A DNA stretch of 64,000 nucleotides from Lactobacillus mulieris (lineage in GTDB: Bacteria > Bacillota > Bacilli > Lactobacillales > Lactobacillaceae), in contig NZ_SDGL01000003.1 in NCBI RefSeq assembly GCF_007095465.1, forward strand, positions 62,001-126,000, in the 5' to 3' direction. Below are positions 45,482 to 55,700 of this stretch, piece by piece. Both the position numbers and the translations under genes were made by a program. Under the pieces are notes generated by a model, which worked only from the letters and a program-made list of their open reading frames with translations, had not been told where the DNA came from and did not search any database. Positions within the stretch are counted from its first letter, which is position 1. Each line of letters opens with the position of its first letter.

Positions 45482-47164
45482 ATGGTTAGAATTAAAAAAA
45501 ATGAAGTAGCTGTTTTTGCCATTGGGGGTTTAGGCGAAATCGGTAAAAATATGTACTGCGTTCAGTATCAAGATGAAATTATCATCATGGATTGTGGTAT
45601 TAAGTTCCCCGAAGATGATTTATTAGGTATTAACTATGTAATTAGTGATTATTCATACCTAATTAAGAATCGTAAAAAAATCAAGGCCTTGGTTGTCAGC
45701 CATGGTCACGAAGATCATATTGGTGGGATTCCATTCCTACTTGAAAAGATTCCAGAAGTTCCAGTCTATGCAACACCTTTTGCATTAGCTTTAATCAAAG
45801 GTAAATTAGATGAACATGGAATATTAAAAACCACTGAACTTCATGAAGAACATGAAGATACAGTTTTAACTTTTGATAAGTTATCCGTTACATTCTTCAG
45901 AACTACCCACTCAATTCCTGACACATTGGGAATCGCAGTTCACACGCCACTTGGTGCTGTGATTTTTACAGGTGACTTCAAATTTGATTTGACACCTGTA
46001 ATGAATCAACCCGCACCAGATTTCCAAAGAATGGCAAAATTGGGTGATGAAGGTGTACTAGCACTACTATCTGATTCAACAAATGCTGAAGTGTCAGCAT
46101 TTACTAAATCAGAACGATTTGTCGCAAAATCACTAAATAATATCATAAAAGGTATCGATGGTCGTATTATTTTTGCGACATTTGCATCTAACCTTTATCG
46201 GGTTTCAACTGCCGTTGAAGCTGCAATCGAAACCGGACGAAAAATCGCAATTTTTGGTCGAAGTATGGAAAATGGTATTCAAAACGGTATTGACTTAGGT
46301 TACTTAAATGTTCCTAAAGATTTGATTGTTGATGCTAATGAAATTAACCGCTTGAAACCTAATGAAGCTATGATTTTATGTACTGGATCACAGGGGGAAC
46401 CATTAGCTGCCCTTTCAAGAATTGCTGATGGTACTCACCGTCAAATTAGCATTCAACCTGGTGATACGGTTATTTTTTCATCAAATCCAATTCCTGGTAA
46501 TACTTTGTCTGTTAACCATTTAATTAATAAATTAATGGAAGCAGGTGCAAATGTTATTCACGGTAAAGTAAATAATGTTCATACTTCTGGCCATGGTGGA
46601 CAAGAAGAATTAAAAATGATGGTCCGTCTGGCTAAACCTAAATATATGATTCCAGTTCATGGTGAATATAGAATGCAGGTTATTCATACACATCTTGCTC
46701 AAGATGCTGGAGTTCCAAAAGAAAATACTTTTGTTCTAAGTAATGGTGAAGTTGTAGCATTTAGCCCTGAAGGTTCAAGAATTGCTGGTCACATTCCCGC
46801 AGGTGATGTTTTTGTAGATACCTCAGGTACTGCAGATGTTGGAAATGTAGTTGTACGTGATCGGCAAATTTTATCTGAAGAAGGTTTAGTGGTCGCAGTT
46901 GCAACTGTTGACTATAAACATCAACGCGTCCTCGCAGGACCTGATATTTTGAGTCGCGGTTTTGTTTATATGCGTGAATCACAAGACTTAATTTCTCAAG
47001 CTCAGAAAAATGTCTATCATGTATTACGCACCCAAATGGCCAAAAAGCCACGCCCTTCTGAAAATGATATTCGAAAGGCAATAATCGCCAACTTGCAAGA
47101 TTTCTTGTACGCACGGACTGAGCGTAGACCGCTCATTTTACCAATGATTATCGAGAAAAAATAA
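45482..47164 (+). CDS. rnjA: Ribonuclease J1
   Basis: A 560-residue 5'-3' exonuclease and endonuclease central to mRNA turnover. The intact metal motif SHGHEDHIGGIPF is at about residues 76-88. Other ligands are in FTGDFKFD, the beta-CASP core with SDSTNAE, and VHTSGHGGQEEL. It ends at a C-terminal domain without the basic tail of J2. It follows rpoY directly. RNase J2 at 32134-33873 is the expected partner. Confidence 0.96.
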   Translation: MVRIKKNEVAVFAIGGLGEIGKNMYCVQYQDEIIIMDCGIKFPEDDLLGINYVISDYSYLIKNRKKIKALVVSHGHEDHIGGIPFLLEKIPEVPVYATPFALALIKGKLDEHGILKTTELHEEHEDTVLTFDKLSVTFFRTTHSIPDTLGIAVHTPLGAVIFTGDFKFDLTPVMNQPAPDFQRMAKLGDEGVLALLSDSTNAEVSAFTKSERFVAKSLNNIIKGIDGRIIFATFASNLYRVSTAVEAAIETGRKIAIFGRSMENGIQNGIDLGYLNVPKDLIVDANEINRLKPNEAMILCTGSQGEPLAALSRIADGTHRQISIQPGDTVIFSSNPIPGNTLSVNHLINKLMEAGANVIHGKVNNVHTSGHGGQEELKMMVRLAKPKYMIPVHGEYRMQVIHTHLAQDAGVPKENTFVLSNGEVVAFSPEGSRIAGHIPAGDVFVDTSGTADVGNVVVRDRQILSEEGLVVAVATVDYKHQRVLAGPDILSRGFVYMRESQDLISQAQKNVYHVLRTQMAKKPRPSENDIRKAIIANLQDFLYARTERRPLILPMIIEKK

Positions 47165-47188
47165 TTTAGCTCAAAAATTATCAATAGT

Positions 47189-47230
47189 AAATTAAAAAAT
47201 CAACCAGTTTAAAAACTAGTTGATTTTTTG
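47189..47230. terminator. Bidirectional terminator between rnjA and recD2
   Basis: AAAATCAACCAGTTT/AAACTAGTTGATTTT stem with one mismatch and T or A runs at both ends. Confidence 0.85.
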
Positions 47231-47271
47231 TTTTATTCAATAATTTTAAATTTAGTAAAAATAAAGATACG

Positions 47272-49626
47272 TTAATTCAACTTTTCTAACTTAATTCCTT
47301 GCATTCCAATCATTGGATCAATTTTACCTGAATAAATTGCCTCTTTAGTTAAAATCTTTGGTCCTTCATCTTCTGCCTTTTCAATATTACTTGCATTATC
47401 TTCTTGTTGGTCTTCTTCTTGCTCAAGCTGTGGCATTAAACTAACAATCTTCTTCGCAAGACCAGTTTTTCGATTATTGCCTGGTGTATTAGTTGCCATT
47501 AAAAAAGCCTTTTGCTCACCTACTAAAACCAAGTTTTTAGCTGCTCTAGTAACTGCAGTATACAAAAGATTCCGTCTTAACATCACAAAATTTTGCATGG
47601 TTAAAACTAAAATAACAAGTGGAAATTCTGAACCTTGCGATTTATGAATAGTAATTGCATATGCTCTTGTTAAATCAAGTAAATCTTTACGTGAAAACTT
47701 TACTTCCCGGTCATCAAAATTACATACCAACAACTCATCGCTCTTGTTCTCATTAATTCCAATGACTTTACCAATTTGTCCATTATAAATATCTTTTTCA
47801 GGATTATTTTGTAATTGTAAAACCCGGTCACCTATCATGAACTTTTCATCATGACTTTCAACAAATTTACTATTTTCCTCTTTAGGATTTAAGATTTTTT
47901 GCAATAAGTTATTTAAATTGGTAATACCACTAGTACCATGATACATAGCACTAAGGACTTGAATATCATCCCTAGCAAATCCTTTCTTAACAGCATAATT
48001 TACAATTTGCTCAATTGCCTGACCTACTTGAGCAGGTGGACAAGGGATAAATGAATAGTTTTTGGTTTTCTGAAAAAGCAAGTTTGTATTTTGGTCTTCA
48101 TTAATACTATGAGCCAGAGTAATAATTGATGAATCATCCCCTTGACGGTGAATCGTGGTTAGTTTGGTAACAGGAAAGGCAGCTGCCGTTATCATATCTC
48201 CAAAAACATTCCCCGGTCCAACTGAAGGTAGTTGATCTTTATCTCCAACAAAGACTACTCGTTTAGTTCCCACAATACTTGAAAGCAGTTGCTTAAACAA
48301 AAACATATCAACCATTGACATTTCATCAATAATTAATATTTCTCCATTAATTTGATTTAACTCAATTTCATCATCATTATTACTATTGTTAATGCCTAGT
48401 CCTAATAATCGATGAATTGTCTTGGCTTCAACACCGGTTGTTTCACTCATTCTTTTAGCTGCTCTTCCTGTTGGTGCTGCCAAAATAAATGGTGGGTCTT
48501 CACTATACAAACTAGCTGCTGGAATTTCTTCCAATCGTCTCAAGCAATATAAAATTCCATTAATAATGGTCGTCTTTCCAGTACCTGGTCCACCTGTTAG
48601 TAAAGATAAAGGATGATTAAGAGCATTCTTTATAGCAGACTTTTGCGTATCATCATACTTGATTTTCAAATGCTTTTCACATTCATCAATAACCTGAGCA
48701 ATTTTTTCATCTGCGAAGTTTTCACACTTATTTTCATTAAGTCGTGCCAAATTTTGAGCAATAACTTGCTCTGTTTCAAAAATATTTTGCAAACTAATTA
48801 CATCATCTTTAACAACAACTTTTCCAGCTCTTTGTAAATCATTTACTGCTTCTGCAATTGAATCAAATTGGGGAATATCAGTTAATTCACTAACTTCAGT
48901 TAACAAAAACTTTAGTTCAACAAAAGTATTCCCCTGTTCCTGCAACTTATTAAGCAACACTTGATATATTCCCCCACTAATTCTTCGAGAATCATTAAAA
49001 GGAATGCCTAGTTGCTCTCCTATATAATCTGCTTGCTTAAAACCATATCCTGAAACCTCGTTAATTATTGCGTATGGATCCTTTTCTAGCCTTTTAATAC
49101 TGTCCCCATGATATAAATTATAAATTCTATTAATTACATTCTTTCTAAGACCATATTGGCTCAATTTCAAACTAATTTCTGCATAAGAATCCATTGAATT
49201 AAGTCCAGATAACAAACTATCTTTTTGTTTCTGGGTTAACGAAAGTTGGTCTAATTTATTAGGATTTTCTTTTAAAACTTGCAATGCATTAAGACCTAAT
49301 TGATCAATAATTGACTGAGCTGTTTTTCGTCCTATTCCTGGGAATTTATCTCCACTCAAGTATTTAGTTAGACTGCCTTCTTCATGAGGCATAACTTGAT
49401 GATAACTTTCAGCCTTAAATTGTAAGCCAAACTTTTTATGTACAACTAATTCCCCTGAAAACTGATATTCAGAATTAATCGTAACATCTCCAAAACTCCC
49501 AGTTACTCGAATATCATCCTGATCATAACCCGCAAGTTCACCGACAATTTCAACGTCGAGAATTTTGAACATATCTTCATTATTTTCAAAAATTATGCCT
49601 GACAAGCGTCCAGTAAATTCTACCAT
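47272..49626 (-). CDS. recD2: RecD-like DNA helicase RecD2
   Basis: A 784-residue superfamily 1B helicase not tied to RecBC. An N-terminal OB-like and helix-hairpin-helix region (KFPGIGRKTAQSI) comes first. The helicase core has LLTGGPGTGKTT (Walker A), IIDEMSMVD (Walker B), GDKDQLPSVGPG, AITIHKSQGSEF and YTAVTRA. The C-terminal tail is glutamate-rich and variable. RecD2 acts in replication fork and mismatch repair in Bacillus. The stop-start overlap with the TPR gene upstream is one base. Confidence 0.95.
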   Translation of the reverse strand: MVEFTGRLSGIIFENNEDMFKILDVEIVGELAGYDQDDIRVTGSFGDVTINSEYQFSGELVVHKKFGLQFKAESYHQVMPHEEGSLTKYLSGDKFPGIGRKTAQSIIDQLGLNALQVLKENPNKLDQLSLTQKQKDSLLSGLNSMDSYAEISLKLSQYGLRKNVINRIYNLYHGDSIKRLEKDPYAIINEVSGYGFKQADYIGEQLGIPFNDSRRISGGIYQVLLNKLQEQGNTFVELKFLLTEVSELTDIPQFDSIAEAVNDLQRAGKVVVKDDVISLQNIFETEQVIAQNLARLNENKCENFADEKIAQVIDECEKHLKIKYDDTQKSAIKNALNHPLSLLTGGPGTGKTTIINGILYCLRRLEEIPAASLYSEDPPFILAAPTGRAAKRMSETTGVEAKTIHRLLGLGINNSNNDDEIELNQINGEILIIDEMSMVDMFLFKQLLSSIVGTKRVVFVGDKDQLPSVGPGNVFGDMITAAAFPVTKLTTIHRQGDDSSIITLAHSINEDQNTNLLFQKTKNYSFIPCPPAQVGQAIEQIVNYAVKKGFARDDIQVLSAMYHGTSGITNLNNLLQKILNPKEENSKFVESHDEKFMIGDRVLQLQNNPEKDIYNGQIGKVIGINENKSDELLVCNFDDREVKFSRKDLLDLTRAYAITIHKSQGSEFPLVILVLTMQNFVMLRRNLLYTAVTRAAKNLVLVGEQKAFLMATNTPGNNRKTGLAKKIVSLMPQLEQEEDQQEDNASNIEKAEDEGPKILTKEAIYSGKIDPMIGMQGIKLEKLN

Positions 49627-50267
49627 TACTTTTCTTTTCCTTGTTTAATCACCTTTAAAAGGCTATCATATTGTTTTTTTGCACTTTGATAATAATCTGG
49701 ATCAAGTTGCTTAGCTAAATTAAAATATTGCTCTGCTTCTTGGCGACTACTTCCAAATAAAGTTACACCAATTAAAAAGTTTAATTTTCCAGATCTAGCA
49801 TCTTTAGAAATTTTCAAATAATTTTCCCTAGCTTTAGCAAAATCACCCAAAGACAGCCAAATATCACCTAACAATTCCAATAAATCATTGTCAACCTTAG
49901 ATACGCTCATTGCAAAAGCCAAGGCTTTTTGTGGATTGCCTAATTTATGAAAAACTAAGGCCTTTTGATAATAGGTTTCATCATTATTAGGAATTGTATC
50001 AAGCAAGGCTAAAGCACGGTCAAAGTCGCCTTCCATGTAATAACAAATAGCCAAATTGTAATCCATTGTTTGCGGTTCAGCTACTAGTCCTTTAGCTTGA
50101 ACTAATAACTTTTTGGCTTGATCAATTGCCCCTTGCTCTAATAAATAAGTTGAAAGTTCCAAATAATTATTTGCATTCTTAGGATCAGAATCAATATCTT
50201 TGATTAATTCTTGAATTGCAGTTTGAATTTTACCTTGTTGATAGAGTTGGACTGTTTTTTTACTCAT
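49626..50267 (-). CDS. Tetratricopeptide repeat protein
   Basis: A 213-residue all-helical protein with about five TPR motifs (for example AIQELIKDIDSDPKNANNYL, AKKLLVQAKGL, NYNLAICYYMEGDFDRALALL and LELLGDIWLSLGDFAKARENYL in part). There is no signal peptide or membrane span. It overlaps both neighbours by single bases, linking phosphatase, TPR and recD2 in one transcript. Such TPR genes beside recD2 are common in Bacilli (YrrB type), but the role is unknown. Confidence 0.85.
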   Translation of the reverse strand: MSKKTVQLYQQGKIQTAIQELIKDIDSDPKNANNYLELSTYLLEQGAIDQAKKLLVQAKGLVAEPQTMDYNLAICYYMEGDFDRALALLDTIPNNDETYYQKALVFHKLGNPQKALAFAMSVSKVDNDLLELLGDIWLSLGDFAKARENYLKISKDARSGKLNFLIGVTLFGSSRQEAEQYFNLAKQLDPDYYQSAKKQYDSLLKVIKQGKEK

Positions 50268-50926
50268 TATAGTGAATCTGTTGCTCCTAATTTTCTTCCT
50301 AGATAATCAGTTTCATTCCAAACGACTTTTTTAAAGGTTTTACCTTCATCATCTGTTTCCAAAATTGTCAAACTGGTATTACTCAAACCACCATGCTTTC
50401 TAATTTCAGACAATGGGTATCCGAGTAATCCACCCATTATTGCACAGAGAGCTCCCCCGTGACTTACAGCAAGAATTTTGTCATTTTTATTTGGATATAA
50501 CTTAGCCATTTCTTGAGCAAAATCTTTTCCACGTGCAATTACTTCTGGATAAGTTTCGCCATGAATTGCTGAAGGATCATATAAATCGGCATGATTCCAG
50601 AAATTATCAATTTCTTTGGGATATTTCTTTTCCGCTTCTTCAAACTTCATCCCTTCTAGATTGCCCAAATTAAACTCACGTAAACGTTCTTCTACGCGAA
50701 CAGGTAAACTTATCCCCATTGATTGTTGAACGCCTTGAGCAGTATCAAATGCTCTTTTCAAAGGACTAGCATAAATACCTCTAAACTTAGTACCCTTTAA
50801 ATAGTTACCTAACTTTTTTATATCTTCATAGCTTTCAGGCAAAAGTGGTGAATCTCCATGTCCACCTTGAAACTTGGAAGCCAAATTCCATTCTGTCTTT
50901 CCATGTCTTACGAAATAAATTTGCAT
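50267..50926 (-). CDS. Histidine phosphatase family protein (phosphoglycerate-mutase-like)
   Basis: A 219-residue protein of the branch 1 histidine phosphatases. The catalytic motif FVRHGKTEWN is at residues 5-14, the second arginine is in ASPLKRAFDTA, and the second histidine is in AVSHGGALCAI. It is probably a broad-specificity phosphatase rather than a glycolytic mutase, judging from the short insertion and lack of mutase-specific segments. It is first in the phosphatase-TPR-recD2 run, overlapping the TPR gene by one base. Confidence 0.9.
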   Translation of the reverse strand: MQIYFVRHGKTEWNLASKFQGGHGDSPLLPESYEDIKKLGNYLKGTKFRGIYASPLKRAFDTAQGVQQSMGISLPVRVEERLREFNLGNLEGMKFEEAEKKYPKEIDNFWNHADLYDPSAIHGETYPEVIARGKDFAQEMAKLYPNKNDKILAVSHGGALCAIMGGLLGYPLSEIRKHGGLSNTSLTILETDDEGKTFKKVVWNETDYLGRKLGATDSL

Positions 50927-50944
50927 TTTATCACCTAAATTGTA

Positions 50945-51835
50945 TTAAATTTGTTTTATCTTTTCTTCTAGCATATCAAAAAAAGCTTGCATTGCAGCAG
51001 AAGTCTGACTATTTTTTCGCCATACTAATACATGTCCACTATTTTTTTCAATATTAAGTGGAACAAACACCAAATTGGGATTTGGTCTAACTGATAAAAC
51101 ACCATCAATTCCTAGTGTAGCATATTCCCCCGTTTCCAAAAGCCAGCTAATGTTGGAAGATAAATTAACAAAGCCTTTGATATTTTCTAAATTCATTTTT
51201 ATTCCCAAACTTGCCTCTAAATCTTGATTTATAATTGAACGCTTAGGAATAATCAAATTGGTGTCTTTTAATTCAGAAACAGAGATTAGTCTTTTCTTAG
51301 ACCAAGGATGTTTTTTTCCAACAATAAGTCCCCATTGCTCATAAATGGGTAACTGCTTTTGAAAATATTTAGTGCTTTCAACCGGTTCAAGTAAAATAGC
51401 ACAATCTATTTGCATCATATCAAGCGCATTTTTTAAATCATCGCTATATGCACTATATAATTCAAATTGCAGTTTGGGATACAAAATTTGTAGCTGTTTA
51501 AGGGCCCTCTCAACTATAATCGAACACTGACTTTCAACTAAACCAATCTTTAATTTACCAGAGATGTCCGGCCCACTATTTTTAACTTCTTCAGAAATAT
51601 CATCCCAAATCTGAAGTAAATTTTCTGATTTTCTAGCTAAGATTATCCCAGCATTAGTTAGACCAAAATGTCCTTTTTGAGTACGATCTAATAACTCCTG
51701 ACCCAAATCTTCTTCTAATTTTTGTAATTGCCGACTAAGAGTTGGTTGCGTGATATGCAACTTTTTAGCCGCTTCTGTAATATTACCAGTTTGTGCAACT
51801 GTTAAAAAATATCTTAATACTCTTGTGTCCATCAT
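50945..51835 (-). CDS. LysR-family transcriptional regulator
   Basis: A 296-residue regulator. The N-terminal winged helix-turn-helix reads GNITEAAKKLHITQPTLSRQLQKLE (described in part: AAKKLHITQPTLSRQ). The C-terminal co-inducer domain starts at about residue 92 (KLKIGLVESQ). It is divergent from the cupin and decarboxylase genes with a 100-base shared region, the usual arrangement for a LysR protein that controls its neighbours. ATG codons at 51835 and 51832 both follow AAAAGGT, and the second has better spacing. Confidence 0.9.
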   Translation of the reverse strand: MMDTRVLRYFLTVAQTGNITEAAKKLHITQPTLSRQLQKLEEDLGQELLDRTQKGHFGLTNAGIILARKSENLLQIWDDISEEVKNSGPDISGKLKIGLVESQCSIIVERALKQLQILYPKLQFELYSAYSDDLKNALDMMQIDCAILLEPVESTKYFQKQLPIYEQWGLIVGKKHPWSKKRLISVSELKDTNLIIPKRSIINQDLEASLGIKMNLENIKGFVNLSSNISWLLETGEYATLGIDGVLSVRPNPNLVFVPLNIEKNSGHVLVWRKNSQTSAAMQAFFDMLEEKIKQI

Positions 51836-51935
51836 TATACCTTTTAAGCATTAATATTCATTTACTATAAGTATTTTACATTAAAAAAAGCCGTAATTAA
51901 AATATGAATAAATAGATGCAAGAAGGGAGATTATC

Positions 51936-52334
51936 ATGAAAAACGATAAAAATATTTTTGGAATTGGACAAGAAAATGTCGATTATGCGCAATACTTTGA
52001 TGGTAAAAGCTTTTTAAATGGCCTTATTAGTCCCCAAGATAATATTCCATTTTCTGTAGCCAATGTAACCTTTGAACCTGGATGTCGCAACCATTGGCAT
52101 GCACATACTGATGGTTTCCAAATTTTATTAGCTACAAGTGGTGAAGGTTGGTATCAAGAATGGGGTAAAAAGCCACAGAAGTTATTGCCTGGAGATGTAG
52201 TTGTTGTAAAACAAGGGATTAAACATTGGCACGGTGCGGCTAAGAATTCAAGCTTTAGTCATTTAGCAATTACACAAGGACCTACTGAATGGTATGAACC
52301 CTTATCTAAAAATGAATATGATAATTTAGACTAG
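51936..52334 (+). CDS. Cupin-domain protein
   Basis: A 132-residue single cupin barrel. Metal-binding motif 1 is NHWHAHTDGFQILLATSGEG and motif 2 is PGDVVVVKQGIKHWHGA. It belongs to the group of small cupins found beside carboxymuconolactone decarboxylase-like genes. Its reaction is unknown. The ribosome site AGAAGGGAG is good. Eleven bases separate it from the next gene; both are likely under the divergent LysR regulator. Confidence 0.9.
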   Translation: MKNDKNIFGIGQENVDYAQYFDGKSFLNGLISPQDNIPFSVANVTFEPGCRNHWHAHTDGFQILLATSGEGWYQEWGKKPQKLLPGDVVVVKQGIKHWHGAAKNSSFSHLAITQGPTEWYEPLSKNEYDNLD

Positions 52335-52345
52335 GAGGTAAACAA

Positions 52346-52654
52346 ATGGTTAAACAAACTGCTGGAAGAGATCAATTAGGAGATTTCGCTCCTGAATTTG
52401 CACATTTGAATGATGATGTTTTATTTGGTGAGGTTTGGTCTGATGAAAAATTAAGCCAACGTGATCGAAGCTTTGCCACAGTGACTGCTTTAATTAGCAT
52501 GGGAGCTTTTGAACAGTTACCATATCATATGCAAAAAGCAAAAGAAAATGGTATTAGCCAAGCTGAAATAAGTACCTTAATTACCCATCTTGCCTTTTAT
52601 GTTGGCTGGCCAAAAGCATGGTCCGCATTCAATATCGCTAAGAAAATCTATTAA
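52346..52654 (+). CDS. Carboxymuconolactone decarboxylase family protein
   Basis: A 102-residue helical protein of the CMD/AhpD-like fold. The DRSFATVTALISMGAFEQL core and the FYVGWPKAWSAFNIAK end are characteristic. It lacks the CxxC of AhpD peroxidase-like members, so it is not a thiol peroxidase. A true muconolactone substrate is unlikely in a lactobacillus. It forms an operon with the cupin gene. The ribosome site TAGGAGG is strong. Confidence 0.9.
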   Translation: MVKQTAGRDQLGDFAPEFAHLNDDVLFGEVWSDEKLSQRDRSFATVTALISMGAFEQLPYHMQKAKENGISQAEISTLITHLAFYVGWPKAWSAFNIAKKIY

Positions 52655-52659
52655 TAAAG

Positions 52660-52727
52660 AAAAAAATCTCGCTAAGTGAGAAATTCAAATTTGAAATTTG
52701 AGTTTAAATACTTAAACGAGATTTTTT
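52660..52727. terminator. Large terminator hairpin between the cmd gene and the adhesin gene
   Basis: AAAAAATCTCG pairs with CGAGATTTTTT across a loop that itself contains AAATTCAAATTTGAATTT-type and TTTAAATACTTAAA inverted repeats. It can serve both convergent genes. Confidence 0.75.
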
Positions 52728-52750
52728 ATTTTAAACTTTAAAGATAAATT

Positions 52751-55700
52751 TTACTTATCTTCTTTTTTCTTACGGCTAACTAATCCTAAAGCCATACTCA
52801 TACCTAAACCAAGTAATCCAAGTAAGCTTGCATTTGTCTTGCTTTCACCTGTTTGAGGTAATTTTTCTGCCTTAGTAGCTGAATTTAACTTGTTAATTCT
52901 TCTTGCTGCAGACTTAGCAGATTTGAAGTTTCCTTTAACCACATTAGTTTTAGTTAGACTTGGGTGAATTTCAGGCTTAACATTTTCAGGATGTGTGTTT
53001 GCTGCAGGCTTTGGATTTGATGTAGGAGTTGGTTCTGGTGTTGGGGCTGGACTTGGTTCTGGAGCAGGAGTTGCAATCTTTTCATAAGTTACGGTGAAGT
53101 GCTCGTCCTTTGCAGTTGCTGGGTTTAAGTTTTCATCGTCAATTGATTGAACAACCTTGCCGTCAGAATTCTTGATCACAGCCTTGTAGCCGTCGACTGA
53201 GTCAACTGATATAGCGTTGAACTTATTTTCAACTTTAGGATCGTTATCCCAAGTGATGGTGCCGTCAGGGTTTTGACTGCCGCTGAATGTAACAGTTTGA
53301 GTCTTAGTGCTTGGCTTTTCACCAGGCTTAGTGATAGTAACGGTTCTAGTTACTTCTCTTGAAACGAGTGGTTCTAGAGACTTACCTGTTGGAAGGTAAA
53401 TTATGTCAAAAATTTCATCTTGGCTGTTTTCAGTTACTTCTTCAGCAGGGATGCTTGTTACATCGTGAGTTTGACCATCGACTGTTTCAGTAATCTTAAG
53501 CTTGAAGCCGTCAAGTAGTTCAACATTTGTTGCATCAAAGCCCTTCTTATCAGAAGTCCAAGTACCTTCCTTAACTGTCTTGCCAGTAACAAGGTCGATT
53601 GAATCTGTCTTATTAAAGGTTACTTTCTCTGTTGTACTTACAGTCTTTTCACCAGGCTTTGTAATATTAACAGTTCTTGTTACTGTCTTAGTTTCTGTAT
53701 CACCAGCTTTGGTACCGTGTTGAACATTAATGGTATAAGTTGCATCGCTTGTTCCATAAGTGGTTGGGATTGTTTGATCATTTACAATCTTATAACCCTT
53801 ATTTTGTAAGTTTTTCTTTACTTTGTTCCAATCATATCCAGTATCAGTGTTTGGATCACCTTTGCCACTAAAGCCATAGTAAGTCAAATCAGTGTCGGTA
53901 TCGTTGTCGTGAACTGTAACTGTCAAGCTATGTTGAACAACTGTGTAGACTAAATCATCTTCACTATTTGCTTGTTCATTTGCGGCTGCAGTTACTTTGT
54001 CATTTTCAACTTTGAGCCCCTTCTTGGTAGTTGAATTTGCTACATAGCCATCAATTTGTGGAATATCGATTGCATCATAGTTTTCTGATGAAGCTTTCCA
54101 GTCAGTGGTTCTTGGATCCTTAACGATTTGACCATTAGTCTTATCTACATAAACGGTTCTTGTCCAGTCGACACTCTTGGTAATTGAAGCATGTAAGACT
54201 TTTCCATCTTTATCTAAGAAGTGAAGCGTGAAGGTGTAGGCCTTCTTGTATTGGTCTTCGCTTGGCCACTTTGGTCCTTCTGGATCATTTGGATTAATTG
54301 TAGTGCCAGGCTTTTCAGGATTATCTGGTCCAACCGGTACTACTTCATGTTCTACATGGATGGTGTAAGTTGCATCGCTTGTTCCATAAGTGGTTGGAAT
54401 TGTTTGATCATCTACAATCTTGTAACCCTTATTTTGCAAGATTTGCTTTACTTTGTTCCAATCGTATCCAGTATCGGTGTTTGGATCACCCTCGCCTTTG
54501 AAGCCATAGTCATCCAAATCAGTGTCGATATCGTTGTCGTGAACTGTAACTGTCAAGCTATGAGCATTTACAGTGTAAGTTACGTAGTAGACTTCATTTG
54601 CTGAATTAATTGTTATGTCATCATTTTCTGGGATACTCTCAACAACTTGACCAGTAGCGGTATCCTTATGAATTACAGCAGTGTAGTTAGGCTGATCATC
54701 TGGGGTATATCCAGCTAAAGTACCCTTTTCAGGAGTCCAAGTACCATCTGAAAGCTTATCACCATTTACTGCATCAAGCGTTGGAGTTCTACTGAATTCA
54801 ACTGACTTTTCAAAGACTTTTGTTGGTTCAGTTTCTCCTGGATTAATTGCGTATACAGTTCTTTTTACTGTCTTAGTTTCCTTTTCTCCATCCTTTGTAC
54901 CATGCTTCATCTTGATAATGACATCGTTGCCATCAAGAACTACCGTTGTTGGCACTTCTCCAACTGGAATATAGCCATCTTCAGGCGTCTTACTCTTAAT
55001 TGTGTAAGTTGAACCTTCTTGACCACCAGCATTTTCACTTTGAATAACCTTGTATCCGCCGTACCCCTTATCACTTGTATCAGGAGTTTGAGTATCTACC
55101 CAGTAGATGGTTTCTGAACTTTCAATTGGATTGTAAGTTACGTAGTAGGTTTCGTTTGGAGTATCTGCATTGACATTGGTCTTAGCTATAATGCTATTAA
55201 CTTCTTGACCATCTGCGCTGTCTTTGTGAATTACAGGGGTGTAATGATCAACCTTATCTGGAGTAAATGCATCCCAACTACCTGATTCTAGAGTCCAAGT
55301 ACCTGAATCAATAACTTTAGTATGATCAACAGCATCTACAGTTGGCGTTCTGGTAAAGGTGATGGTTTTGTCATATTTCTTAGTTGGCTCATTTTCACCA
55401 GGCTTAGTTACATAGACGATTCTAGTTAAAGTCTTTGTTTCTTTAGTCCCCTGCGTAGTACCATGCTTCAACATGATGTAGACGTTATTGCCATCGACTG
55501 TGACGCTCTTAATGTCTACTTGATCATCAGCTAAGACATAGTTAGTTGGAGTTTTCTTAGTCAAAGTGTAAGATGAATCTTCAATTTGACTTGGAGTGTC
55601 TTCACTTTGAACTACCTTCAATCCCTTTTGACCTGCTGGGTCTTGAGTTTCTGTATCAAGCCAGTAGACGACCTCACTCTTATTAATTGGATCATATGTT

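Noticed and set aside
51836..51935. LysR binding box in the divergent intergenic region
   Set aside because: AT-rich partial dyads are present, but no convincing T-N11-A palindrome stands out from the background.
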